Source: Apostichopus japonicus
Taxonomy: Eukaryota; Echinodermata; Holothuroidea; Aspidochirotida; Stichopodidae
Length of the DNA: 64,000 bases
Direction: 5' to 3'
NCBI RefSeq assembly: GCF_037975245.1
Contig: NC_092581.1
Location: 12,553,303-12,617,302 of the forward strand
Below the pieces are notes generated by a model that saw only the letters and a list, made by a program, of their open reading frames with translations, was not told the DNA's origin and did no database searches. Position numbers and translations under genes: made by a program. Below are positions 12,855 through 27,800 of the stretch, piece after piece (within the stretch, counting starts at the first letter, position 1; each line of letters begins with the position of its first letter).

Positions 12855-15800
12855 ATATATATTTATACAAACATACATACATTTATACATAAAAACATAC
12901 ATAAAAACATACATTAAGAAAAAGCAAATTTCTCTTGAAATGCATTTCCTGCTGTTCTCCAGGATGTATGGTCTTTGGGGGAGTGGGATCTTGTAAATTG
13001 CCTACGTAGAGTGCTAATGATACACTTGTTACCAGTTTGTATGAGGATTGCATCTTGGTGAACTCTAGTTATACCTCATGAGTAGAAAGTATTTCTTAGA
13101 TATTGATATGGCCCATCCATCTCCACTTATGATGATTTATCTGGCCATGGGTCAATCTAATCAAAAGTTTGTGCATCTCATTAAACAGAAATAATTAAAA
13201 ATATCATCTAAGACGAGGAATAACGGATGAATAACTCCTGGCTGTAATTCAAATTTATCCATCACCAGTCAACCCCCCCCCCCCCCACCTGTCAATCCCC
13301 CTCCCCAACCCTCCCCGAAATCCATCATTTCATTACTTTCAACACAAACCATATTCAATCTCTCATCCTCTTAAATAACAAGTACAAGATGAAGATGTGA
13401 GCTCACCTCCTGCAGCAAACACCTTTGGCAAGCTTGTCCTATATTTGCCTTTCGGTGATTGGATATTGGATCTGGGGTCCTTGTCCAAGCCTAGCTGTTC
13501 AACCACTGCCTGTTCTGGTCCCAGGAATCCCATCGCTAAGAGAACCAAGTCTGCTTTGAAGATCTTCTCAGAGTCTGGTACTTTCTGCATCTTCCAGCGG
13601 CCTGCCTCGTCCTTCTCCCAACTGACCTTGCAGGTTCGGATGCCGGTGACGTTACCCTGGCCGTCGTCAAGGAATTCCTGTTGCCGGGGAGGAGAGACAA
13701 TTACTTAGTTACATGATGGGGAGGAGGAGGCTTTTTTCGTATCTTCACAAAATATTGCTCCTTCTTTTTAATTAAGTTTGACAATATCTTTGAAACTAAC
13801 AAAGTGGAAGGAATAGTCAATAATTTTAAAACTGCAAGCAACTAAATGAAACTACCTGGGGAATTTCAAAAACGTTACAAATACAAAGAAATGATTGTTG
13901 AATGAAGGAAAGAGCTATTTCAAATGGAGATCTTCAGACCTTGGTCGTGGCTTTTCTCACTTATCCATTGTTTTTTGGTTTTTATTTTTGGGGGGTGGTG
14001 TTGGTAGGGTGTGTGTGTTGGTATATATCAGAGGCCACAGTGCTTTACACATGGGGTTAACCAGGGGTCATCACCCATTACGTTTTGCTTTGGGCCAATA
14101 GTGTTAATGAAGGCCATAGTTATAAAATATAGTATCAGAAGAAATAAATTTAATAAAAAATGATATCTTAATCACTGACCTCACTCATGATTTCAAAAAG
14201 ACGTGGGTCTTGTCCATGTTTGATTTTGACCTCCTCGTGGCCATAATCCACTCGAAGAATCCTGGGCCATGTGGGCCACGGGTTGTCGTTGGCCCTTGTT
14301 GGAGGAGGCTCTGTCAGGATTTCAAAGGAGGTGATGCTGTTGGCATCCTGCCAAGAAATCAAAACATATCAATCTGGTTACTGCCGTTTATGATGCACTT
14401 GCCAGTAAACGTTGATGGGGACAAGGACACAGGATTATGGAAGATATATCCCCAACCTAACAATTACAGTAAGGTAGGAGAGGGGGGGGGTGGGGGTCCA
14501 AGGGGGTAATAAAACAGGCAATTATGTCCAGACTATCAGAGGACAAGAAGGGCATATGACACAGGTAATTAATAGACCCAGCTGTCCCCTCCAATATTTT
14601 GATGGATGTGGGGGTGCAGCTGGGGGGGGGGGAGTTTTTCATAACCTTGGTGGAATGCTCAACCCTTTCCACTAATATCCTCTCAACATAACAAACAAGC
14701 TCCCCTTTGCCTATCTGAATATAATGGGATAAATTTTACAAATATTGTGCTAGTGCGGTTGATGTTTTGCTGGAGTACAATTAGCAGACAAGATAGAAAT
14801 TTGAGGAGTTGTTCTCTAGGGCACAAACTTTCGGAATCCTCTGTAATGTGGCAGCCCTTAATGATCGAGGGACCTCTTCGTCATCGAGTCCAGATTGACT
14901 AGACACCGACTGACTACCATTGTACTTACCATCCTGAGGGATGTTCCGATACAGTCGCACCCGGTGTCCCCTCCACCGATCACCACCACGTCTTTCCCCT
15001 TGGCGTCGATGTATTTATTCAGGTTCCCCATCTGATTCTTTTGCCAACCTTCCAGAAACTGCATGGCAAAATAGATCCCTTCCAAGCTACGTCCTGTGAA
15101 TGAATGAATCAATGAATGAAAGAATGAATGAATGAATGAGAAAAAGAAAGGTACTTGTTAGTCATTCTAGCGGACGTCAAACCTGAAAAGACAAGTTCGT
15201 TCTCAAGCGGGGGGGGGGGGGGGGACCTCAATTGCCACTCCTGGTGAAGTAGCAGGTCCTTTAAACAGTTTTGCTATAGGACCTAGTCATGGATCATCAT
15301 CACTGACCTGGTATTGGCAGGTTTCTGGGTGTGGTAGCCCCTGTACACATCACCACAGCATCGTTCTTTTCCAGCAGGTGACGAGCATCGATGTCTCTGC
15401 CAATGGTTGTGTTGGTGATGAACGTAACTCCTTCATCTTCCATCAATTTCACTCGTCTCTGTACGGCCTAAAAACAGAAAAAAAATCAATGAGCAATGTA
15501 ACCCTTTGAAAGATGATGTTGAACAGATTACGTTAAAATTCGAAACTGAGAGCAACAGCAGTTGCCAGCAGTCATTGCCAGCAGTCAAAGAGTTTCGCAA
15601 CTGACTGTTTGCCAGAGTCTTATTTAGCCAAAACAATTGGAACAAGGCCTGAGTGGCAAGTGCATAGGAGGGTAGGGGGGGGGGGGAGTGGTGAGGTGGG
15701 GAGATGTGGAGGGACCATTATTTGTTCAGCAAACAAATTTTTGGTCTACATACTCATTTTCAAGAAGGCTAGCAGAACTAGTGACCTAGCAAGTTACATC

Positions 15801-18800
15801 TAGGCTATGTAGACTTTGCAGACTAGACTTTGCACATTAAACTATCATATTGTTACATTCCCAATTAAGATCAATTGTTACAGTATAATCAATTAACAAA
15901 GTTGTACAAAACTCAGACATTCCTTACCGGTTTACTCATCTTCATGGTCGGGATGCCATACATAAGCAGGCCACCGACCCGGTCGTTCCTCTCGTAGACG
16001 GTCACGGTGTGGCCGGCCTTGTTGAGCTGGTCTGCGGCAGCGAGTCCAGAGGGTCCGCCCCCAACAACTGCTACCACCTTACCAGTTCTGAATTGGGGCG
16101 GCTGAGGTGTGATCCAGCCTTGCTCAAAGGCGTGGTCTATTATGGCGCACTCTATGTTCTTGATGGTAACTGCTGGGGCGTTGATGCCAAGCACACAAGC
16201 ACCCTGTCAAAACACATTCAAACAATATAGAACATAGTAAGATGATAATAACTGGCAAATGACATTTGAATGGCCATGCCACTGAAAGATAAAGCCCAAG
16301 AAAATGCACTTTTTACTTTCTGATATTCAGGCTGAAGTCAATAACCTAACACTGTTAAATTAAACACACTCTCTTCTCTGTGCAAACGCGTGACAATCCT
16401 GGTGTTGCTGCATGTAAAATGAAGCGGCCACACAGAAATGAAAGCAAGAAAATCAATCAAATGAGGCACAGTATCGTAAATTTAAGCTGCAGCCACTGCA
16501 GCTGGGCTGAACGAGCATCAAACAATAGAGATTGTCTGTGTCGTGTGGAGCACAAAAGATTATGCAGCCCCCTCAGTCTGGCTGCATTTATTGCTGCAGC
16601 CCCCTCCGCCGCCTACATGACTTACCTCACAGGGTGCAGGACAGCATCTGCCGGTGAATTCTGGAAAGTTGTTTGTTGCCAAAAGGCGCTCCAGGGCTTC
16701 CTTCCACTGACCTTTGAAGACCAGGTCATTCCAGGAAGGAATGATATTACCCAGTGGGCAACCTGTATGTGACTGACAGAATGGTGTACCACAGTCCATA
16801 CACCTAGAATAGGGGGATGGGGAAAAAAACAAACTTAGATATTTGAGATAAAAGGGAGAGGTTCAATGTCCTGAATGGGCTTCAGTTGGGAAATGAGTAC
16901 AATAAAGGCATTAAAATGTGGAGGAAAGTATGGGTAGATAGCATTGGGTGGGTTGGTGTTAATAGGATGGAGGGGGGGGGAGGATGGAGAGAAAAGAAGA
17001 GAAAGCTTTAAAGCTTCTTTACATAAATAAATAATAATCTAATGCAGAGGGCTGCTTTTCAACAAATTTTCCCTCTTAGAAAACTGCCATCGTTTGCAAT
17101 GGATAAGCCAAAAATGACTTTCTGACTATAAAACTCAGCATGTCGCACCAATCAATTGATTGCTCAGTTCGTTTTTGCAATTATTGGAAGGCCAATTTCA
17201 TACCTTGCTGCTTGCATCTTGAGCTCCTTCTTGACCACTTGATGGTTATAGATTTCACCCCAGTCCTTGAGTCGTGTTTCCGCAGGACGATAGGGTTTCC
17301 TCTGGCGGTGGTACTTCATGAAACCTCTGCGATAAGAATAATGGTATATGACATTACAGCCTCGTTGTGTGTGTACAATAGCATGAGGTCGAGCACAGGT
17401 AGAAATTTCCCTTGTCTTGAGTACAATTATTGGGTACATACAACCGTGACTAAGAGTACCACATCTTGCTCTAGTGTCTGTACTAGGTTTACAACATGCT
17501 TTTGAGTACGAGTACAAACCCACTGGGTTGAGTACACAGTCAACTATGCCTGAAGACGAGTTCCAGTGATACCACTGATTCACCACAAATGTGCAACCTT
17601 CTCACATCTGGATAGTATTAGGATAAAACAACTGCTCAAAAATCTGGACCTAGTATTTGGAAAACATGGGTATGAATATTTATTTGTAGATATTTATTGT
17701 AATTACTAAATGACACGAACAGAAAAAAAAAGAAAAAAGAATGGCTGAATAACTGTTTCAAGGAGAAAACTTTGTGGATGAAACAGGTTTCAAACAAGCC
17801 AAACCACATCAGCAAGTAATGTGGCCTACCAACAGACCTATACAATCCATTCAGTTGGGCCCAAATATTAGCTTGTATAACAGCAAGTACTGTGGCCTAC
17901 CAACAGACCTATACAGTCCCTTCAGCCACATCAGCAAGTACTGTGGCCAACCAACAGACCTATACAATCCCTTCAGTTGGGCCAAAATATTAGCTTGTAT
18001 AACAGCAAATACTGTGGCCTACCAACAGACCTATACAGTCCCTTCAGCCACATCAGCAATTAATGTGGCCTACCAACAGACCTATACAATCCCTTCAGTT
18101 GGGACCAAATCATAGCTTGCATATCACATCAGCAAAGACTAACTCAGCTAATGTCAACATTCCATTATCCCAAGTTAGTCCACATGTTCATCAAGTTGAA
18201 CAAACAAGACTACACAAATAAAGGCAACCTTGCATGACTGATACTATAATAACAAACCTCTCCGATAGCAAAGTGCAGATGTTACGTGCAACTCTGCCAT
18301 GCTCATCTTAATTCATTCGCAGAGTTGATGACTGAAATCTAATATCAAACTAGCTGACCTATTTTGGAGCCAGTTCAGGCTGTTTTATCATTTGTTTATG
18401 TTTGCTGAGCATGTTTACATTTTCATCAACACCTAATCAATGGATAAACTAATCTTCATCGATACTCAATCAATTGATAACTTCATATCAAACAAAACAA
18501 AATGCAAGTAATAGTAATTTAGTGTTTACATTTTGCGTCGCAATTTTGAAGGCCCTGAATTTTGCTTCACTCATATAAAATAACTGTAAACACCGGTTTG
18601 GTTCCTTATTGGTCTTTTGCACATGTATAAACAAGTTGGTCATCTTGCAACTGCATTTTGCAATTCCTTATGTGGATAAAAGTTATTCCCTAGAACAAAT
18701 TTGGTTGTAAAAGAAAAATTGAGAGAGAGAGAGAGAGAGTTATCCACACATACCGTGTTTTGTCTAGAGCTTTGTCGATTATCTTTTGTTCCAACTCAGT

Positions 18801-21800
18801 GTCCGGGATGGTAGATTCTATGTCCTGAACCACTGGCTCTTTCTTCGACTTCTTCGATGCTGGGGAGGTTGGCCCGTTGGTGGTATGTCCCCCTATCACG
18901 CCGTTGGTGAGAGGTTTTTTAGCCGCCCTCTTTTGTGTCTCCTTGACCATTTCTTCATCTCGCAGAGTCCTCAGGGCACGGCGATACTCGTTAGGGAACA
19001 CCTTAATGGAATATTTACAAAGTAAACTTTCATCACTACACATGTATTTTTTTTTTTTAATTTGAAAACCAAATATATTTCATATTACCCAGTATGTAAG
19101 TTTTACTACACTGTACTTGACAATTTCATTCAGCTAGATAATGAATCAGTGACCGTAAATAATTCAGTACTACTGTAACCTCTATTGTAATGTGGATTTA
19201 ATCTACAGTAAGGACAAGCACAAAGCAACCTACCAATGTATTGTTTCCTTACACTTATATGGATGTCTTTATTTTGTAACTGATATTAAATGCACCCAAA
19301 GAGGCACAAATTGATCTGGCCATGGAATAATACTCATGTGCACAAGGTCTACATAACTCAAGATCTATCTAGGAAAAGAACTCTATAAACATCATGACTC
19401 CCTGCTTTGATACACGCAACAACAAAATGTCTAGCATAACAGAGAAAAACATGATTCTTAATCATAACGACCAGCTACACATGCAACTGAACACTTATTA
19501 TGCATATGACTTGCATAATAATGAGTAAGAGAATCTTTTAAAGTACGACGGTATTACAGTAGTATTAATACGCAGTACTTGCAACTTTCATTCCAAAATT
19601 AATGATTTGTTCCAGGAGAACTCTCATTTCAAAAGAGATTCTAAAGCCTTCATAATGTCTGCTGCAGTTGTGCCTGTGTGGTGCATTCATTGTCCATACA
19701 TAATTGTGACTAGAATATTATTTGATGACGTGAATTGTCTTGTTCAAGTCTTGTTTTCATCCACAAAGTATTCGTTAATTACCATATTTGACCATAAAAA
19801 ACTCTAAATATGAGAATTTTTTCTTTACAAAAGGCACAATTTTGATCTATCTCATAATCGACAAATAATCATGAAGGACATGATTGACCTTTCTTCTCCC
19901 CCCCATCCCCCATCCATCTCCCCTTGTCCCCCCCCCCCATTATCACTCCTCTTCTCATAGTTCTCTTTCACCCTTTTTTTCTCCACACCTGTCTTTGTCC
20001 TTCTCCAGTTCATTCCCTATCCCCTTCCCTTAATCCTCCCTTTGTCCCTCCACTGTTTATCTCCTACCTCTCCTCTACCCCTGTTGGTTTCTTTCTTTCT
20101 TCTCTCCATCCCTTGTCTACTAATACCCTTACATCTATCTCTTTGTGTTCACCATGCTCATTAACCTGTCTGTATTCTGTGTGTGTTTTTGTCCCTTCTG
20201 TTACTGTTACTTGTCATTTAGCCTTTGAAGAAGATCCTGCTAGGATCGAAAAGACAGGCCAACTAACTTTTACACATTCTCTTACACAGGCTCTCTAGTG
20301 GATAAGCAGTTTGCTAACAGTTTTATTTTATTTTAGAATATCATTTCCATTAGACATAAACATGAAATTTATATCTCACCTTGACAAAGTACTTGACATG
20401 GTCCTGCCAGTTGGTAAGGATAGCCTGCGCTACTTCTGATCCGGTGTAAGAGATGAACTCCTTGAGGTGTTCCTGGAGGAAGGAGACATCAATATCCTTG
20501 ACCACCGGTTCTAAGGTTACCATCTCCTTGTTACAGAGACTCTCAAATTTCTCTGACCTTAAAAGAGAAATGAGTAAAGGTTCAAAATTGAATACGAAAA
20601 AAAAAAAATTAATCCATGGTTGGGTCACATGTGACATGCATCTACGTAATGTTTAGTATTAAGTAGCTTTTTATCTAGTAAATGTGTGTTATTATGGTCA
20701 TGGTAAGCTATTCGGGGGTCGCATGACGCCAAAACTTTAATGGGTAAATTATTTATTACCCAATTAGAATACAAACCACCATAAAGACATATCAGGTATA
20801 TTTCTTTGCGCTTGTTTGTGCTTGTTTGTTCGAAAGGTGTGAAAACTGTGTGTTCAATTTACATATGCACACTGGCTTCAAATAGCCTACCAATTAATTA
20901 CAGCTGAATAAAGATAAATAACCACACAAGACACACTATTGTGACAACTTTTTGTGACATAGGCAGTCCCGCCAATGTTAACTAATAACCACACAAGACA
21001 TCATATTGTGTGACCTACTTGTTACATACATAGACAATCCTGCATACATAAACTAATAACACACAAAACATTTTATTGTGCAACCTACTTGTTGAATACA
21101 TATGCGATCCCACCAGACATGCCAGCTGCAAAGTTTCTTCCCGTGGGCCCAAGAACGATCACCACTCCACCGGTCATGTACTCACAGCCGTGATCGCCGA
21201 TGCCCTCGGCGATGGCCACGGCACCGGAATTCCGCACGCAGAATCTCTCTGCAGCCGTGCCTCGGAAGTAAGCTTTGCCGCTGGTGGCGCCGTACAGACA
21301 TACGTTACCCACGATGATATTCTCATGAGATTTGTAGTCATCTGGTAGATCTTTGGGAGGGTAAATTACAACAGTGCCACCTGAGAGACCCTGTAATAAA
21401 AGAGATATTCATAGTTATGACTACAAAATCACTCTACGGTAAATCGTTTTGATGGTAAAGGCATTTTTCTTTGAACAACTGATCCTCGATATTTATTCAT
21501 ATTTAGTAAGCATCCCCCTACTTTCACCAGTCACTGTTCCCCATCGTTGTATAAAACTACACCCCCACCCCTTCCTGCCAAAACTGGGAGGGGGGTTTCA
21601 TGGGGGTATTGTAACGTCAAGGAACTTTCCCTGAAGTCGATCTGTTACATATTTATGTAAGAAGTGATATCAAGAGTGACAAACTTACTTTGCCCACGTA
21701 ATCATTAGAATCTCCTTCCAGTTCAACATGAATACCACGAGACAGGAACGCACAGAAGCTCTGTCCTCCGTGACCTTTGACCTCAATGCTGATGCTATTA

Positions 21801-24800
21801 TCAGGGAGGCCTTCGTCGCCATATTTCCTGTGGGAGCAAATGATAATTTTCTTGTTTTGAAACACCTGGGAAAAAGTCTCATTGAAAAAGTGAATCGATG
21901 TATAATAAATGCTACTTTTCAGCACAGGATAAATTTCGTCGAGCATGACAAAATGTGAACTAACGACGAAATTAGCTGTTTGGGTTTCAAACCCGATTTT
22001 GAAAAATGTGGCCAAAACTATCAGTTTTATTGTAAATAAATTTGCTAGGGGTAAAACATTGACACTCTTCTCATTTTTCATCAAATGAACTAGTGACATC
22101 TAATCAATTCATTTTATTCCAAAACTTTCCTGTCCAATTTCTATTTCTACTATTATTCAGTATAAATTTGTCATCCATGGAAAAAAAAACCTGGCAATTT
22201 GCTAAATTGTTTTATACCTTTGTATCATTGTAGTGAACAGCTTCTCTAAGATACAAATATGAAAAAAGAAAAGTTTCATTGAAAGGAAGATTATCTTGGT
22301 GCAAAAGATATTAAGCTTCCTCCTTCAAGCTAACCGACCTTTGCACCTCCCCCACCCCCCTTCCCACACACACACTTTTAATAAAATACAGTAGAAATCC
22401 GCTGAGGTCTCCCTTAAGAGAGAAGGCAGTTAGAAATATGGTAGATTAGTCCAAAGCAAGACTATTTCACAGAACTCACTTGGCAACTTCGAAGCTTAGA
22501 GTCGTTGCGAACGCACGGGTGGTGTTCCCAGCCTGGACTTTAATCTGACAGCTATCGCTGGTTCCATTGATGACACTTTGAGCTTCGGCAATGAGATGGT
22601 TATCCTGCAAAATGAGATATCAAAAAGTATAATTCTTTTCCTTGAAACTCTTCAAAAAGGCATCACTCAAGGAAAAATATAAATCATAATCTCCAGTTTC
22701 TTTGAAGAGCAATTATTAAGAAATGTGACAATGTTTGCAGAAGCAACAAACTGTCTTATTTATTCACTCTTCTCCAGCTGGGAAATTTCCTTCCAAAAGT
22801 TAAACTAATATTCAGTTTTACATCTGAACAATGTAAGACTCAAAACAGTGGCAAACCTTCTACAGAAGGAAGATTGTAAGGAGTGTTCAGTTTAAGGTTT
22901 AAACTTCCAAAAATGTCCTACATGGAGAGAAAAGATTCTTGTAACTTTTTCTCTTCTCTTACCAATCTTTGCTCTAATTCAAAGTCCTGTTTGATACTAC
23001 CCCCGATAATGTTCACCCCAGGGCGCATGTCCAGAGCGTTCAAGAGAACCTTCTCGAAGTTGAGCATTTTCCCTTTCTGCGAGTTCAGACTCTCTCCTGC
23101 CTTGAGCATATCTGACCGACCAATCATATCCTGAAATTTAAATGACAAATATTCCTTCAGTTTAAAAAAAGTTAATAATACTTAACAAGATTACTGCGCA
23201 AGATTTCTGCTGACTTGCAAAAGTAAGAACCAATTCAGAATACCACCAGCACAATACCGGTAGTTTAGGTACAGTTACATGTACAGAAATGGATAACTAT
23301 GATGAGAGGAATTAAAATGCAAATCTTACGCTGTATACTTAGGGACACTGAGCAGTCATGTACAGTATGGAGAAAGTGTTTGCACAAACTTGATCACAGT
23401 TCATACTTTGACTTCTTCAAACAAGCAGAAGCTGGCTCTTTGAGACATATCTTGACCATTTAGCATTATATTTGGTCATTTTTGTGTCACAGTGTTAAGG
23501 TGGGTAGGAGGGTGGGGGTGGGCGGGATCGGATATCATGTGACAACTACATTATTCGAATGTCTGCTTTACCTGGAATGTCCGGAACCCAAGTTTAGCCA
23601 TGTAGCTTCTAATTTCTTCTGCCAACATGAAGAAAAAGTTGACAACATGTTCGGGTTGGCCTTCAAATTTCTTTCTCAGTTCAGGATCCTTGTAAGAAAT
23701 AAAAAAAAAAAATGATCATAATTAAAAGTTAATTAGTATTAATAAGAATCTGCCAACGTCAGTCTTCAAAAAACAAAAAAGAATGTTAATTTTTTGCTGT
23801 TCTAGATGAATTATGCAGAAAGGTACTTTGAAACATAACAGCTGGTAGCTGACCTTTCCAACACCTGGAATGTGACCCCTTTGCAAGTGTTCTGTGACTC
23901 CTGTAGGGCACAGCTGTAAAAAACTTTCTTTGTTGGGGACACATGTTTGGGTTGCGACCAATGGTTCGGGAAGTGTGGCCCTGTGGAACTGATAGCTATT
24001 CTGAGTAGCCTAGGCTTGAACCTAACAGGTCAATGTTAACCTTTGTTGCTTCAAATTACAGTGTCTTTGATCATTTGACTGTAGCAGTGGTATGACGAAT
24101 GATACATTAGTCAGCCAGTTGGGACAATTTCCTAATGCTAATACCTCTCTAAACTGTGCTCCAATATCATACTTCAAAGCACTGGCATTGGCAGTGCAAA
24201 CAGTTCCTAACTTTGATCCGATAGAAACATGATATTCATACTGCTCGTACTGACAATACGAGTGCTCTGAAGCAGGATATGACACTACAGTATAGAAAAA
24301 AATTTCCCAACTAGGTGCATTAGTGTCAATGGTCTCGCATATGCATTTAAGTGGGTATTACTTACTTGAGTTGCCACTCCCACTGGACATGTGTTCAAGT
24401 GGCATTTCCTCATCATTGTACAGCCCATGGCGATCAATGGCGCAGTGGAGAAGGCAAATTCATCTGCTCCAAGCATTGCTGCAATCACCACATCTCGTCC
24501 TGAAAAAAAAATATGAAAAAAAAAAGATGCAAAATGTTATCAACAAACGTAAATATAAAACTAAGCCACACTTGAAAAGAAAAACGAAAAGAAAATTCAA
24601 ACATTCTGATTAATTTGTGCAAGAAAATGGTGGAAAACTTGTAAGTTCTGAGCGTGTTCTCTACCCTCTGTATTCATTTTGGAAGTTGATTTTAAATCAA
24701 CTCAAGATAACATTATTATTATTATATTTTTTTTAATACTATTTTATTAAGCATTATTGTATTTATGACTTCTTAAATTTTCCTACTTTTTATATTATTA

Positions 24801-27800
24801 TATGTCTTATCAGAGGGCCTCGTGGAAGATTAGCTATTGCTAAACGAGCTACCCTCTTAAAATAAAGTTGAAATAAAAAAAAAATAAATATATTAATGAT
24901 GTCACTCTTTCTTCTACTCACCAGTTCTCAGCTGACCATCTGTCTGTAGTGTGACCCTTGACCTCAAGTCATTGATGACCAGGGTTTGATGGGTTTCCGC
25001 GATACCAAGTTCCCAGGGTAGTCCAGCGTGTTTGATGCCTGTCCAAGTACTAGCTCCTGTTCCACCATCGTGGCCTGAGATGGTGATGTGTTCTGCTTTT
25101 CCCTAATGAGATACAAAGGTCATTGGAAATGAGAAATGAGTAAAATTTTCTTTTTTCACAAATGAGTTTTCTCAGAATGTCTTGTTTCTAACAATGCATT
25201 TTCTACATTTTTATAACAAATTTGCACAAGAAAAAAACATGCAAAAGGCAATCATCAAGAGAGTAAACTAGGTTAGGGACTAAATCAGTATATTATTGGT
25301 TACCTTGGCAACTCCAGCAGCGATGACACCAACTCCCACTTCTGACACCAGTTTCACACTAATTCTTGCTTTGGGATTGGCACACTTCAAGTTGTAAATC
25401 AGCTCGGCCAAATCTTCAATGGAGTAGATGTCGTGGTGCGGTGGAGGTGAAATAAGGCCCACCCATGGAACTGAGTGGCGAGTGAAAGCAATGTCTTTTG
25501 TCACCTGGTGATGAAAACAAACACTTAGATGAAAGTAGACAGTGTATACAGAATGAAGAGTACCGCGTGTCGGAAAATGTAACTCATAATGTTTGCCAAA
25601 GCAGATTTTCATTAATAATGAATCTTGTATATGAATATCAACACTTGATTACTTCAAGCAATTTTTGTGTTTTTACAATCTATCAAACTAGAAGTATCTT
25701 TTTCTGGTCACTCGTTTTCCAAACCGTTGTTTTAAGAAGACAAGAATTTCACTTTCAAACATTCTCTTGGTTGATACAAGTGAGCAGGAATTTAGTAAGT
25801 ATAATATATAGACTGCAAATCTAAGTTCTACACTTCTGCACCAATTAACCCAAAGGATATTAAAGTTCTCTGATATTTTCAAATGGACATAATTAATTTA
25901 CTTCCTAACCTTTCTATTATTCATGAAGTAGTGATTCTAACTTCAAGCCCAAGCCCAAGCACTCTTCCAACTCTCTACTTATTTAATTCACAGGCACCCA
26001 CATCTGCTGGACATCCCTCATTCCTTCTACTAACTGACCCCACCTTTCTTTCCCTCCCCTGGACATTTCCACAATCTCACATTATCTTGACCATCAATAT
26101 CCATTCCTGCCAATGTTTACCCCACCCCCAAATACCATTCACTTAAACATTTGTGGAAAAAATGCCTGTTTTCCCCTGATACCTCCATTGTGAGTTTGAA
26201 AGGTTTCCTCCCACTCCCACACCCCCTTTGCTACAGTTCACAGTAAGTAACCTGCCCTAGTTCCCATCACTGCTAACCTTGTACCCTGGTAATTCCCCTC
26301 CTTCACCAGGCTTGGCACCCTGTGCCATTTTAATCTGTAGTTCATCTGCATTTGCTAGATATGCACTGGTCACTCCAAACCTTCCAGAGGCTACCTGCTT
26401 GATGGCCGACCTAGCAGAGTTCTGGCGGTCAGTGGTCAAATAACGATCGGCATCTTCACCCCCTTCACCAGTGTTACTCTTTGCTCCGATCCTGTACAAG
26501 CCAAAGAGAGAAAGACGGGTCTTTAGTGGAGGATCAAAAACTTTTAAAGGTTTATGATAAAACATCAAAACACTGCAACATCCAGAGAAAAACGTTTTAG
26601 AAGCTTAAAATATACATTTTCAATACATTGAACGACTGGAGAGGTTTTTATAGGGTTACTGTCGGAGAAGCAAGCATGGCCACCCATTGGCATTCACTGA
26701 ATCAGAAGCCGAGAAATCATGTTCCCATAGTAACCCATGTGATTGGTCCGTATCTTCCAAATGTAACATGGTCTAATAATAAGACAAATTATGATCTGTT
26801 TGCAGACCAATAAATGGCTGATTTGTGTCATGAATTGATTTTATGAGTGTGACACCAAAAACTGGAAGTGAAATATTTTTTGTTGTCTAACCATCTTCAT
26901 TTATATAGTGTGTTAAATCTTCAAACATGATAATTACTAGAGCACCAATGGTGCAGAAGCTCATACCTTTTCGAGCTTTACAAATGTAGGGCCCACAAAA
27001 CTTTATGGCCCACCAAATTTCAGGTCATTTTTCAGATTCCACCAATTTTGGGCCCATGAGGGATAACCCCCCCCCCCCCTCCGTTAGCAAAATCCTGGCC
27101 ACACCACTGGCTATAATTCCTATTTTCCCCCTTTAAATCCTATTTTACCCACTCTCTCAAACAATACCACTGACCTACCCTATTAAACTTTCTCCCCTCT
27201 ACCTGAGCAGACCTGAAACACTCCTTGCCAAAATTTTGGCTGGCTGCCTACATACCTCAGGCTCAAAGACTTCTAAGAATCGGCAAGTGCTGATTGGCTA
27301 AAGGGCTCTCATGCTTACAGTTCAACAGTTAATAACAACTCCCAGTCCTGCTTTAATTCCACTTACAGCCTCTGCAGAGCTTAACCACAAATGTAAACAA
27401 ACACTGCAGAGACTGGGAGACAAATTAAAGGAGCTTTGGCAAAAGGTGAAGGCTCAGATTTTTTTTAAACAATGGGGATTAATTGTAATTAATTAACTTT
27501 TGACGAAAAATGATTAGGCATCACCTTATTCATACACAATCCAACAATCATCAGTTCAACTTTGAATATGATCCATCAAAATCTTGAGGAGATTGAGATA
27601 TTTGAAAATATTACAAAGAATGACCCCCGATGACCCCCTAAATGACATTTGACCTCAATTTTCCGAACACCCCTCGTAACTCTCATCCCGAGGAACGTTG
27701 TGACCAAGTTTCATTATAACTGGCCATACACTGTACGAATAGGAGCAATTTGAAAATATAGGGCTGCGGCCCGGGCCACCAAAGACCCCTAGTTGATCTT

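Noticed and set aside
17774-18115. 113-aa repeat protein
   Set aside because: The tandem array happens to stay open; it lies in a GOGAT intron, has no conserved domain and no splice context.
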